Of a DNA stretch of 64,000 nt, positions 37,420 to 46,138 are shown piece after piece; position 1 is the first letter of the stretch; the number at the start of each line of letters is the position of its first letter. This DNA is from CAYUVA01 sp964448115 [NCBI: uncultured bacterium] (GTDB taxonomy: Bacteria; CAYUVA01). Made by a program: the position numbers and the translations under genes. The stretch spans positions 1 to 64,000 of the forward strand of contig CAYUVA010000001.1 of NCBI GenBank assembly GCA_964448115.1, read 5' to 3'. The notes under the pieces were generated by a model. The model was not told the origin of the DNA, made no database searches, and worked only from the letters and a program-made list of their open reading frames with translations.

Positions 37420-37743
37420 CTTATTACCACGCTTCCTGGGCGAATAAAAGAAGGGTACGCCTGGCAACCTGGGGTCTATCAGCCACCATTTGCTTACGCT
37501 AGCCATGGCGGCGAGAGGGGGATAATCTTCGATAAGCTGGAGCATGGTATCGAGATCTACTTGGATGGTCATCCTTGGGGAATCAGGTTCACCTGCATTG
37601 ATGCGGAAAACCTGGTGTATATCTTTCCGCATGCGGCTATTCCTGGCACCTTGCAGCCTGGCAATATTCTTCTCGAACCGGTAGCGATCACCTCCTTGGG
37701 CGATGAAGGTCCGTGCTGGCTCTACTTGGTTTCGCGGCAATAG
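37420..37743 (+). pseudogene. Possible truncated coding relic (unknown; PilZ-like at best)
   Basis: An open frame follows a TGA at 37417 and has no ATG or GTG; the first usable start is a TTG at 37561, which would give 60 residues. The sequence reads as natural protein (KLEHGIEIYLDGHPWGIRF, NILLEPVAITSLGDEGP). The spacing of G and L residues faintly recalls a PilZ-type beta barrel, but I cannot support a family. Two stops just upstream in frame suggest a lost 5' part. Confidence 0.3.
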
Positions 37744-37802
37744 ATTGTGCCTGTTTAACATCGGATTGACAAAGGATTTCCAGTCGATTATCTCAATGTG
37801 AT

Positions 37803-38603
37803 ATGAATACTGAGGGTAAAAAGGTAGAGATACTCAATATCGGCAATGAGCTGCTTCGTGGCAATACGGCAAATACCAACGGTTGCTGGCTAGCAAAGCA
37901 GCTTTTCATGCGCGGGATACTACCGCGAAGGATTCTGGTGCTCCCCGATGATCAAAGGGTTCTGGCTACCGAGATTCGCAGCGCCGTCTCTCGCGATGTG
38001 GAATTGCTAGTAATAAGCGGCGGTCTTGGTCCAACCGATGATGATATAACACTTCGTAGCCTGTCTGTCGCCATCCGTCAGCCGTTGATCCTGAACATGG
38101 AGGCTCATGATCAAGTAGCGGCAGCCTACAAGCGCTTCTATGAACAAAAGGCGGTCGATTCGCCGGATATGACCACAAACCGTGCCAAGATGGCATATCT
38201 GCCCCAGGGGGCTATTGTGATACCGAACAGCGTCGGCAGCGCACCGGGCGTTCTGCTCAAGCATGAACAGATGTGGATACTGGTTTGCCCTGGCGTGCCA
38301 CAGGAGATGAAGTCGGTGTTCAGCGAGGGCTTAAAGCAGGTTCCAGATGATTTCTTTCCAGGGACTTGCTTCATTGAGACCACGATAAAATCGGGCTGCA
38401 AGGATGAATCGATCCTCGCCGATGCCATAAAGAGAACATTAAGAAAATACCCTGATATAACCATCAAGTCTCTTCCTGCCGGGTTCGCCCCCCAGGCTGA
38501 CCTTGAGGTCTATGTCAGCCTGTTCGCAGCCAGTGAAGGTGCTGCCCAAAGTAGGCTGCACGAGGTTATTGAAACGCTACGAGTTTATATAAAAGAGCTA
38601 TGA
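37803..38603 (+). CDS. CinA N-terminal-domain protein (MoaB/MoeA-like fold)
   Basis: A 266-residue protein with the CinA N-terminal (COG1058-type) signature: EILNIGNELLRGNTANTNGCWLAKQL, the molybdopterin-binding-like VISGGLGPTDDDITLRSLS, and YLPQGAIVIPNSVGSAPGV with LVCPGVPQEMKSVF. It lacks the C-terminal nicotinamide-nucleotide amidohydrolase half of full CinA, ending after the oligomerisation segment. Family members hydrolyse ADP-ribose or process damaged pyridine nucleotides. It overlaps the next gene by 4 bp. Confidence 0.85.
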   Translation: MNTEGKKVEILNIGNELLRGNTANTNGCWLAKQLFMRGILPRRILVLPDDQRVLATEIRSAVSRDVELLVISGGLGPTDDDITLRSLSVAIRQPLILNMEAHDQVAAAYKRFYEQKAVDSPDMTTNRAKMAYLPQGAIVIPNSVGSAPGVLLKHEQMWILVCPGVPQEMKSVFSEGLKQVPDDFFPGTCFIETTIKSGCKDESILADAIKRTLRKYPDITIKSLPAGFAPQADLEVYVSLFAASEGAAQSRLHEVIETLRVYIKEL

Positions 38604-39580
38604 TGATGGCTGAGTCGTCATCAAATCCAGGTGGAGCTTCAGACTATACTCCATTGAGCCTGACCAAGATACTCTTGGCATTATTTCTAGTTATAAATCT
38701 GGGACTATGGCTCGCTTACTTCTGGCGCAGCGAGCAGACCAGTAAAGTCATTGCCCTGGTGAACGGCGAGCCGATAATTATGGATCAGCTCATACAAAGA
38801 ATGAGCCAGGCACCTGAGCCTTCCGTTATAGACGATGCGGAGATAATAAATAAGAATCCTGTCTTGGCAAAATTATACCTCGATAGGCTGATCGATGAAA
38901 CCCTGATATTACAGGCTGCTGGGGATCTTAACATCACGGTAAGCGATGATGAGCTGGCACGATTTTTAGTATCTTTGGAGTCTCAAGGCGTTGAGCAACT
39001 CCATGATAAGCTGGCTGATGATCCTGAAATCATCGATAAAACCAGGCGAAATCTACTACTCTTAAAGACAAGGATGGCTTTGAGCAGAAACCTAGGCAAG
39101 ATCGGCGACGATGAGCTTAGGAATTACTATCGGCAGCACACCGAAGAGTTCACCGAGCCTGCGATGGTCGATATCAGCATGATCTTCAGCAGGGACTACC
39201 AACAGATACGCGAGGCACTCGATAAGCTTTGTGGCGGAGCAGATTTCGAGTACACTGCTCAGGCCTGCGAGGAACTAAGCGAATTGACACACTGGAACCA
39301 CCTCGGATGGCTGGCAAAGGACGAGGTTACTGCCGGACCGGGTATCGACCTATTCGAGCTTCAGCCAGGAGATGTAAGCAAGATAGTCTTCTCTGAGTTC
39401 GGATATCACCTGTTTTACATAAACGACCTCAAGCCGCAGACTGTAAAGCCTTTCGAGCAGGTGCGAAACCAGGTCTATTACCTTGTATCGCAGCAAAAAA
39501 GCGATATAATGCTCAAACAGTGGCTCAAGAAAAAAAGAGCCAAATCGAAAATAAGCCTATACCTGGATGATGCACTATGA
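38600..39580 (+). CDS. Membrane-anchored parvulin-type peptidyl-prolyl isomerase
   Basis: A 326-residue SurA/PpiD-like protein: one membrane span at about 23-43 (ILLALFLVINLGLWLAYFW), a chaperone helical region (IALVNGEPIIMDQLIQRM, KLYLDRLIDETLILQAAG) and a parvulin domain at about 190-290 with LGWLAKDEVTAG and IVFSEFGYHLFYINDLK. Three tandem ATGs make the exact start uncertain by six bases. It overlaps the preceding CinA-like gene and the next chaperone gene by 4 bp each. It should fold exported proteins in the periplasm. Confidence 0.85.
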   Translation: MMMAESSSNPGGASDYTPLSLTKILLALFLVINLGLWLAYFWRSEQTSKVIALVNGEPIIMDQLIQRMSQAPEPSVIDDAEIINKNPVLAKLYLDRLIDETLILQAAGDLNITVSDDELARFLVSLESQGVEQLHDKLADDPEIIDKTRRNLLLLKTRMALSRNLGKIGDDELRNYYRQHTEEFTEPAMVDISMIFSRDYQQIREALDKLCGGADFEYTAQACEELSELTHWNHLGWLAKDEVTAGPGIDLFELQPGDVSKIVFSEFGYHLFYINDLKPQTVKPFEQVRNQVYYLVSQQKSDIMLKQWLKKKRAKSKISLYLDDAL

Positions 39581-40557
39581 AAAGAGATAGTAAGCTAGAT
39601 GCGGCACCGATACTGATTATGCTTGTATTTCTAGCCTCTAGTGCCTATGGCATATTGATCGAAGCCATAGTCGCAATAGTCGGAGATGAGATAATAACCC
39701 TGAGCGAGTTCAATGAAAGACTTATGATGAAAACCGCGCAGCTACCGAAGGATATCGAGAGCGGCAAGTACCTTGATGAGATAAAGAAGATAAAAAAGGA
39801 GCTGCTCCAAGAGCTAATCGCTGAAAAACTGATCCTTCAAGAGGCAAAGAAAAGCTATATCGAGGTGGATGAAAACTATGTCAAAAACACCATCGAACGG
39901 CTCATGAAGGAAAACGATATCACATCCATGGAGCAGTTCGAGCAGGCGCTCTTAACCGAGGGATTCACCCTGGATGAATACAAGAAATTTCTTAATAACC
40001 AATATAAGATGTACCGGCTCAGGCAACAATATGTCGAGTCAAAGATCACCATCCTGGATAGTCAGATAGAAAAATACTACCAGGAGCATATCGATGATTA
40101 TTACCAGCCTAAACAAGCTCACCTTAGACAGATACTGCTGATAATCGATCCTGATGAGCCGCAAAAGGCCAAAAAGCTAGCAGACCAATTATATAGTAAG
40201 CTAATCGAGGGAGAGGACTTCGTGCAGTTGGCTAAGGAATACTCCCAGGGACCAAATCCAAAAGATGGCGGAGATATCGGCTTCGTAAAGCTGGATGATA
40301 TACACGCGGACTATAAAGATGCGATCCTGAAAGCACAATCAAGGGGTTTTACCCCCCCAATCGAGGTTGGCAAGGCGATCAGCATATTCCAGGTGCTTGA
40401 GAGCAAGGGTGGGGATGCAAAACCGCTCGCACAGGTCAAGGACAAAATAGAAAATAAGCTCTATAACATGCGTGCTAGAGAGCTTTTCGACCAGTGGATT
40501 GAAGAGCTAAAGGGGAAATATTACCTGGAGATCAAATATGATGTTCTTAACATTTAA
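39577..40557 (+). CDS. SurA-like periplasmic chaperone / peptidyl-prolyl isomerase
   Basis: A 326-residue protein with an N-terminal signal segment (APILIMLVFLASSAYG), then the SurA N-domain (AIVAIVGDEIITLSEFNERL, KKELLQELIAEKLILQEAKK), and a parvulin domain at about 180-270 (HLRQILLIIDPDEPQKAKK, AKEYSQGPNPKDGGDIGFV, GKAISIFQVLE). It is a tandem partner of the preceding chaperone; together they would escort outer-membrane and secreted proteins, fitting the neighbouring secretin genes. Confidence 0.88.
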   Translation: MKRDSKLDAAPILIMLVFLASSAYGILIEAIVAIVGDEIITLSEFNERLMMKTAQLPKDIESGKYLDEIKKIKKELLQELIAEKLILQEAKKSYIEVDENYVKNTIERLMKENDITSMEQFEQALLTEGFTLDEYKKFLNNQYKMYRLRQQYVESKITILDSQIEKYYQEHIDDYYQPKQAHLRQILLIIDPDEPQKAKKLADQLYSKLIEGEDFVQLAKEYSQGPNPKDGGDIGFVKLDDIHADYKDAILKAQSRGFTPPIEVGKAISIFQVLESKGGDAKPLAQVKDKIENKLYNMRARELFDQWIEELKGKYYLEIKYDVLNI

Positions 40558-40869
40558 TCTCGATCTCATTCAGCGAGTAGAACCTTTATAAAATCCTGTC
40601 ATTTCATTGCTCTTAAAAGTTTCAATAGCGTTTAAGATAGCAGTGTCTAAATTAAAGCACTATCGGGAAACTGAAAAGAAATCTATTTTGAAATAATCAA
40701 GCAAGGTCATAGTATCATTTTTTTGGGGTAATAAAAAATAAGGCTATTATAGCGATGTATGTTATCAATGTTTTTCAGTGGTCCCGAGTTGGTCGGGATT
40801 GCGGTTGCCCTAAATAAAGGGTGGGGGAAAGCCCTATCCCTACATTATGATGACTTTTAACACCATTTG

Positions 40870-41040
40870 CTATAAGAAAATAATTCTTTTTAGGTTGATA
40901 TTTTTTAAAGGAATATTTGTAGGTTCAAATAGCATCCTTAAACCATAAATATTATCTTCTGGATAGAAATCTCCATGATTGCCGTCATCCTTCAGGTAAT
41001 AAGATATTCTAATTGATATGTCATAAATAGCGACATCCAC
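40870..41040 (-). CDS. Small hypothetical ORF
   Basis: GTG 41040 opens a 56-residue frame that reads as plausible protein (VDVAIYDISIRISYYLKDDG, YPEDNIYGLRMLFEPTNIP). The ribosome site is poor, and it could be the surviving tail of a larger gene. I do not recognise it. Confidence 0.25.
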   Translation of the reverse strand: MDVAIYDISIRISYYLKDDGNHGDFYPEDNIYGLRMLFEPTNIPLKNINLKRIIFL

Positions 41041-41125
41041 AAAGTGTCATAAACCGCTCCACAGAAATCTCCCTTAGCGCACTTTGAACTGCCTCCATTA
41101 GATCTTCTAATCGAAACTGAGGCAA
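41021..41125 (-). pseudogene. Possible transposase C-terminal relic
   Basis: The start-less frame LPQFRLEDLMEAVQSALREI, then SVERFMTLCGCRYL and stop, resembles the C-terminal tail of IS630-like transposases (a 'LEDLxEAVxxAL' helix before a Cys-Gly end). It begins inside the end of the GNAT-amidohydrolase gene in another frame. Short and unproven. Confidence 0.25.
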
Positions 41126-41126
41126 T

Positions 41127-42392
41127 TTATTCACTGCTAAAACCAAATAAGCGCTCTGCATTATCATGTAAAACAAGACTTAACTGTTCTGATAAAAGGC
41201 CACATGCTCTCACAAACGCAAGTTCACGTGCAATAACTCTGTCTCTGTATCCTTTCACCAAGCCAAAAGGGTGGTCAGATCCAAATAATACACGCTCCGG
41301 TCCAACAATCCCCACGAGCTTCCTAATGACGGTAGCATCCCATACTGTACTTGTATTAAAGTACACCTCGCCAAAGTTATAGAGCCCATGCGCAACTTCT
41401 ATTACCCCTTTTCCAGAGAAGGGAATGTTCCTTCCGCTGTGACAAAGAAGGATTTTTAGATTTGGAATCTTCCCTAGGGTGTATTTAATACGGTCCACCT
41501 TGTCCTGCATATGGGGATGTAACATTAGCGGTACACCCTTCTCAGCAATCTTCTTATACTGCTTCAGGTAAGTGTCTCTATAGCAACGCATTAGATAGGA
41601 GTTCTCTTTGAATCCGCATGCACCTTTTTTTAACCAATAATCAATGTCAGCAGAAATAAGTGGAAGGAAGCGAAAGCGGTCTGGATATTTTTGATAGGCT
41701 TCATAAATGTAATTAGTCACCTTATTAGGATCAACTTGGTTTGAGGGAAAGGGTAGGATCACAGACTTGCTAATTCCCGCTGAGTCCATAACATTTAATA
41801 ACCTACTCGTGGTGTTAGAGAATTCAAATTGGGTAGATATTCCTGAATTTGTATTTTGAAAATTTGGTGGAAAGAGTTCTTTGGGACATAAATTAACATG
41901 ACAGTCGATAATTTTATGTTTATTAATAGGTGTCACCTCGGCTCTCCAATACTTTATTTTTCCTTTTGGTGTTGAATTAACCATCTTCATTCCCATCTTG
42001 AGATTGAGCTGAGCCACACTCTCATTTTCACTGAGACTTTTTGCTTCGAGACCGCGGCACTTGGTTTCAGTGAGTAGATGAAGAAACAGAAGAACACCTA
42101 CGCCCTTACCTCTGTATGTTGAATTGACAATTACTTCTTCTATGAAATAGCTACCGTTCTTCTGATCCTTCTTGTGTAAAGTACCAACAATTTTTCCCTC
42201 CAACTCCGCAACTACAACGTGTCCTTGAGGCGATCCGCAATCAGCTTTAAGTCGTCGCAACTTATCTCCTCTCCCAAGGGCAAGTAATTTATATCCATCT
42301 TGGTCTAATTGAGCCAATTCAACAATCAAATTGGCTTCATCAGCTCTAGAGAAGCGAGTCTCTACAGCTAGGTTTTTTTTCAGGGAATTCAT
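41127..42392 (-). CDS. GNAT acetyltransferase-amidohydrolase fusion
   Basis: ATG 42392 is chosen for its AGAGGA ribosome site; a TTG at 42413 is the longer alternative. The 421-residue product joins an N-terminal GNAT domain (VVAELEGKIVGTLHKK, EVIVNSTYRGKGVGVLLFLHLL) to a metal-dependent amidohydrolase-2 barrel from about 165 (KIIDCHVNLCPKE, LPLISADIDYWLKKGACGFK, VPLMLHPHMQD, LLCHSGRNI, RVLFGSDHPFG). The first metal motif is HVN rather than HxH, so metal binding may be altered. It is the last gene of the RiPP operon and seems to have its own promoter. A role in acylating or trimming the peptide product is inference. Confidence 0.85.
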   Translation of the reverse strand: MNSLKKNLAVETRFSRADEANLIVELAQLDQDGYKLLALGRGDKLRRLKADCGSPQGHVVVAELEGKIVGTLHKKDQKNGSYFIEEVIVNSTYRGKGVGVLLFLHLLTETKCRGLEAKSLSENESVAQLNLKMGMKMVNSTPKGKIKYWRAEVTPINKHKIIDCHVNLCPKELFPPNFQNTNSGISTQFEFSNTTSRLLNVMDSAGISKSVILPFPSNQVDPNKVTNYIYEAYQKYPDRFRFLPLISADIDYWLKKGACGFKENSYLMRCYRDTYLKQYKKIAEKGVPLMLHPHMQDKVDRIKYTLGKIPNLKILLCHSGRNIPFSGKGVIEVAHGLYNFGEVYFNTSTVWDATVIRKLVGIVGPERVLFGSDHPFGLVKGYRDRVIARELAFVRACGLLSEQLSLVLHDNAERLFGFSSE

Positions 42393-42439
42393 TTTCGCTT
42401 CCTCTAATCTCAAAATGTTTTTTCGTCATATTACCTATT

Positions 42440-42467
42440 AATTTAATTATTAGTGTCTTCTTGTCAA
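42440..42467 (-). promoter_or_regulatory. Candidate sigma-70 promoter for the GNAT-amidohydrolase gene
   Basis: On the minus strand TTGACA (42462-42467) is followed after 16 bases by TAAATT (42440-42445), placing a transcript start shortly before the ATG at 42392. It lies in the only gap over 100 bp within the operon's 3' half. Confidence 0.45.
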
Positions 42468-42531
42468 GTTTTTTTCCAGAGATCATTTTGAGTTAGACAA
42501 ACAAGACCTTTAATGCTTTAGTTAGCTATAG

Positions 42532-43875
42532 TTATAAAAAACTCAAAGAGTATGGAGCTCCAAAACGCCGTATCTTTTTTTCAAGTCTCATCTTATGTTC
42601 ATGACGGTCATGGAAACGCAGCGTCGCCTCGTGGCAAAACTTTATGATGTCATCCCCACGCACAGGAGAAAGCCCCCGTTCGTAGGAAGCAAGCACATTG
42701 AACTCATTTGCACCGATCAGTCCCCTATTGTGTGCCATTTGCCAAAGCTGTGAACCATGTGTGTAACCAAGTACCTTGAGTTTCACGGTATCAAGAGGGA
42801 GAGAAAGGATAAAATCTAGAGTTCGATTCATGTCTTCAAGTGTCTCCTCTGGAGCACCAAAGATGAAGTTACCCACGGTGAAAATACCCACACTGTTACA
42901 TGTTTCTATTGCACGAACTATTGTATCTACATTCAAGGGCTTGCAATAGAAACGAAGCACTGATGCGTTGCTAGATTCTAGACCGAAGCTAATAGCTCTC
43001 ACGCCCGCTTTCCTCATTAGTAAGTACAACTCCTTATCGTGCTCGTTTGCCCAACCACTGAGTGTGATTTCAAGGCGTAGTTTCATTCTAAGAATACGTT
43101 CCATAATCTCCTGAACCCGACGCCGATCAAACAGGAAATTATCATCAATGATCGCTACTGTCCGGTAGTTCTGCTGCTGCAAGTAGGACAGTTCATCAAC
43201 AACTGACTCAACATCTCGGGTACGGTAAAGGTGTCCTGATATGCTAGGCCTAGCACAAAAGGTGCAGCGACCTGCACATCCCCTAGCGGTAAGTAATGTG
43301 GTGCAAAACTTGAGGAGTAGTTTGCGAGAAGGGCTAGAACTCTTAAGTAACCTCCGTGCCGGGTATGGAAAATCATCCAAATTTTTGGGCAACAGGTCTT
43401 CTGTAGTTGCAGTAATGGTTCCACTGGAAGGAACTACAATGCCGGGTACTGTAGGAAACTCCCCATTTAAAAGTTGCTCCAGCAGTTCAGAAATACGATT
43501 TTCGCCTTCGCCTACCATACCATAATCCGCGAATTGTGGAATTGCTTGTCTCAGAGTTATGTCTGGTCCTCCTACTAGTATAATCGCGTCGGATTTCTGC
43601 TGTCTAATCCGTGAAACCACAGTCTGACCTGCTTGCCTCGAGTATCCGGCTATGCTAACGCAAAAAATCCAGTTTCTATCTATAAATGAATTCCATACAC
43701 TTTTCTGATTGAGATCTTCCTCAGTATCAAGAAAACATATTTGTGGAATCCATCCATGCTGGTGGAGACAAGAGCAGAGGTACAGAACACCAATAGGGAT
43801 ACCGAAACGCTTCGACTTATCGATGTCGGGCCAAGGAATGATAAAACCTACTTGTCGCTCACGGACTTTATTCAC
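42532..43875 (-). CDS. B12-binding-type radical SAM enzyme
   Basis: A 447-residue protein starting with GTG. The N-terminal half has the cobalamin-binding-like fold of this family (GVLYLCSCLHQHGW, DAIILVGGPDITL, YGMVGEGENRISELLEQLL). The radical SAM core carries ARGCAGRCTFC with the CxxxCxxC cluster near 200, then AIIDDNFLFD, SFGLESSN and GNFIFGAPEETLED. A DxHxxG B12 ligand is not obvious, so cobalamin use is uncertain. Such enzymes often methylate or couple unactivated carbons in peptides. It lies 16 bp after the FAD enzyme in the RiPP operon. Confidence 0.87.
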   Translation of the reverse strand: MNKVRERQVGFIIPWPDIDKSKRFGIPIGVLYLCSCLHQHGWIPQICFLDTEEDLNQKSVWNSFIDRNWIFCVSIAGYSRQAGQTVVSRIRQQKSDAIILVGGPDITLRQAIPQFADYGMVGEGENRISELLEQLLNGEFPTVPGIVVPSSGTITATTEDLLPKNLDDFPYPARRLLKSSSPSRKLLLKFCTTLLTARGCAGRCTFCARPSISGHLYRTRDVESVVDELSYLQQQNYRTVAIIDDNFLFDRRRVQEIMERILRMKLRLEITLSGWANEHDKELYLLMRKAGVRAISFGLESSNASVLRFYCKPLNVDTIVRAIETCNSVGIFTVGNFIFGAPEETLEDMNRTLDFILSLPLDTVKLKVLGYTHGSQLWQMAHNRGLIGANEFNVLASYERGLSPVRGDDIIKFCHEATLRFHDRHEHKMRLEKKIRRFGAPYSLSFL

Positions 43876-43891
43876 TTCTAGTAGCTCTGAA

Positions 43892-45589
43892 TCAATCTGT
43901 TGGGTTCACTGAATTGTCTAAGTTGCAAAATTTACTTTTAGTCGTTGAATCCTGTAGCATCTTTATCTGTTCTTCAATGTTCATTGCTTTTGTAAAACTA
44001 CCTACTGTATACATCCGTTCCAGATAAATTTGATTGTCTCTGTCTCGAAAGGAGATATGCTGAGTGAATGTCTTTGCTGAGCATTCCAAGTGTTCAGCCC
44101 GAATATGACAGCCTCGCGTCTCCTCTCTCGCTAACGCTGCCGCAATCGCCATCGACAAAACGACTGCTTGGTTGCGAAGTGCAGGATTTGATATACCAAG
44201 AAGTGTCTGGGTTGCTAACTCTGCTCTTCGTAAAGACTGAGCTGTGCGTATCAACCCAAGTGAGTCATTTATTGAAGCATGTATAATCTCGTGGAAAGCC
44301 GTGACCTGCTTCAAAGAAAGCGAAGTCACTGTTTCAACAGAGTACAGCTGCCTTGAGACTAAGGAGTCTGGAATGCGTACCCCAGCATGGCTAAACTCTA
44401 AGCCCATCACATCCGAATGGCATTGAGAACATGCAGAGTAAACACGGCCAGCTCCCCATAGTCCAGACCGGCATTCTCCAATAGCATACAAACCAGGAAC
44501 TGTTGTTGCCATGTTTCTGTTCACAACCACTCCTCCCATGGTAAAATGGGCAGCGAATTCAACAGGAATGCCGGGCGATCTACGGAGAAGCTCAAACAAA
44601 GGAAGAAGAAGATCACGACGATTCCATTTCTTGTTAGGTAATCGTCCCAGCATGTTACTTATACCTTTTCTGATTGTATCAGCCTCCAAGATGGCACGAC
44701 GATTGGGAACGATTTTATAGTACCCATCAGGCTTGTTTAATCTATCAAAAGCTAGTGCCAGCGAGATAACCTCCTTTGGTGCTCGCTCTTTATGGTGTAT
44801 TCCGAGCTCAGTCAGTGGCGACGAATCATCTTGTCGACGGAGTTCACCCACTCCGAACACCGTAACGAGAAAGTGAAGATTCAATCTCCACTTCGTTGTC
44901 TTTTGTGAAACAGGTAAGAAAGGAACATACTGAATAAATTCCATGTCTGCGATTTGTGCACCTAAACGAGCTGCCGCTCCTATACCTTCCCCACGCGCGA
45001 AAGGACTCGCTGTGCTTTTCGAGAAAATACCAGCCCATCCTCCAGTCGCCAGGACAGTATAGGTTGCTACTATAGTAATAAGCGACCGACCAAGTCCCTT
45101 AAAAATTGCACCGCCACATAATTCTAGACCGCCTAGTAATTCAAGCAAACAAATATTAGATAAAACAGTAATATAGCGATGCTTTACAACCTCTACAGCG
45201 AGTCGCTGACACCACTCCCATCCAAAAAGGAAACCAGCACGACGAAATTCACTTCCATGCTCGTAACTCACTCTTCGAAACTGCAGGCCATACTTTGAGA
45301 GTTCGGATTCGACTTCACCACACCGACAGCAGTAGTCCCAAATGTGTTCGTCTCTATTAACCAGGAATCCCTCACAAGCAATGTCTGCTCTAAGGTGAGT
45401 GATAGTATCACCAGCATCCACATCGATCACGGTGAAATCAGCTCCCGCGATCCATGATGCTGAGCTTTCCGCAAGGCGACCCTTATGTGTTAAAATCGTT
45501 CTAAGTCCAATATTAGCTGCCTTCAGAGCAGCAAGCATTCCTGCAGCACCAGCTCCTACTATCAGAACATCCGTGTCAAAACGATTCAC
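43892..45589 (-). CDS. FAD-dependent oxidoreductase, fumarate reductase / aspartate oxidase-like
   Basis: A 565-residue flavoprotein. It has the dinucleotide motif DVLIVGAGAAGMLAALKA at 7-24, the YTVLATGGWAGIFSKST motif, ARLGAQIADMEFIQYVP, and the C-terminal HFTMGGVVVNRNMATTVPGLYAIGE, typical of the SdhA/NadB/FrdA group including the substrate-domain His. A helical C-terminal domain follows. GTG 45589 overlaps the methyltransferase stop by 4 bp. Within the peptide cluster it could oxidise an amine or alpha-hydroxy/keto group of the released product, but quinolinate-type chemistry is not suggested by any neighbour. Confidence 0.85.
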   Translation of the reverse strand: MNRFDTDVLIVGAGAAGMLAALKAANIGLRTILTHKGRLAESSASWIAGADFTVIDVDAGDTITHLRADIACEGFLVNRDEHIWDYCCRCGEVESELSKYGLQFRRVSYEHGSEFRRAGFLFGWEWCQRLAVEVVKHRYITVLSNICLLELLGGLELCGGAIFKGLGRSLITIVATYTVLATGGWAGIFSKSTASPFARGEGIGAAARLGAQIADMEFIQYVPFLPVSQKTTKWRLNLHFLVTVFGVGELRRQDDSSPLTELGIHHKERAPKEVISLALAFDRLNKPDGYYKIVPNRRAILEADTIRKGISNMLGRLPNKKWNRRDLLLPLFELLRRSPGIPVEFAAHFTMGGVVVNRNMATTVPGLYAIGECRSGLWGAGRVYSACSQCHSDVMGLEFSHAGVRIPDSLVSRQLYSVETVTSLSLKQVTAFHEIIHASINDSLGLIRTAQSLRRAELATQTLLGISNPALRNQAVVLSMAIAAALAREETRGCHIRAEHLECSAKTFTQHISFRDRDNQIYLERMYTVGSFTKAMNIEEQIKMLQDSTTKSKFCNLDNSVNPTD

Positions 45590-46134
45590 TGAAGTGCTTT
45601 CCTCCTCGCAGCAACTACAATTCCAAAGTGACGATGAGGTTGCCTATGCGATGAATCGATACCTGACCAAGAATGCGATAATATGATGGAGCACCTGTCC
45701 GGGGGGAAAATATCCTTTGGCTTGATGAGTGGTTGTCTGTCCAAAAATCCACCCCAAATAAAAAAACCGCCGACCATAAGGTTATGCCAACACATTCCAG
45801 CAACTTTTAGTTGCTCGGTGATTGACAAATGCTGGAATACATATAGGCAGACAATCATATCGTAAGGTCCTCCTCTGTAACAGCTACTATCTACCACATT
45901 TGCTAAATTTGCTTCGAGTCCAAGTTGACAACACAGTTTTACTGATGTCTCGTTGAGATCCACGCAATAAACCTTCCAGCCTAGTCCTTGAAGGTAGGTG
46001 GCATTGCTTCCATTACCCGCACCTAGATCTAGACAGCGACCGGGTTTGATAACCTTTGCTAATCTTTTTAAAAAGGGATTTACCTTATGGTTTAAGTAAT
46101 ATCCATCTAATGTGTATGAATTCAGCTCTCTCAT
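45586..46134 (-). CDS. SAM-dependent methyltransferase (class I)
   Basis: ATG 46134 (MRELNSYTLDGYYLNHKVNP) lies 4 bp after the creatininase stop; the longer reading frame runs back into that gene. The 182-residue product has the SAM-binding motif CLDLGAGNGSNATYLQGLG, the acidic loop VYCVDLNETSV, and DMIVCLYVFQHLS. It resembles small Tehb-like methyltransferases. The methyl acceptor is presumably the peptide or its fragment (for example a thiol or carboxylate), by context only. Confidence 0.8.
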   Translation of the reverse strand: MRELNSYTLDGYYLNHKVNPFLKRLAKVIKPGRCLDLGAGNGSNATYLQGLGWKVYCVDLNETSVKLCCQLGLEANLANVVDSSCYRGGPYDMIVCLYVFQHLSITEQLKVAGMCWHNLMVGGFFIWGGFLDRQPLIKPKDIFPPDRCSIILSHSWSGIDSSHRQPHRHFGIVVAARRKALQ

Positions 46135-46138
46135 TGCT

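Larger units (their letters stand above)
37299..37802 (+). other. Intergenic region after gspE
   Basis: Contains an imperfect hairpin just after gspE (37307-37330) and a start-less open frame (37420-37743). A minus-strand frame over the same stretch (37348-37761) is rich in Arg and His and looks like a shadow. Confidence 0.4.
40558..41126 (-). other. AT-rich left flank of the RiPP island
   Basis: A strongly AT-rich stretch starting right after the SurA-like gene. It contains two short minus-strand frames (40870-41040 and 41021-41125) and a G/C-rich patch near 40783-40850 that looks like a dispersed intergenic repeat, with CCCGA/TCGGG pairing. No complete large gene. Confidence 0.4.

Noticed and set aside
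40905-40950. tRNA T-arm-like GGTTCAAAT
   Set aside because: No acceptor, D or anticodon stems can be drawn around it.
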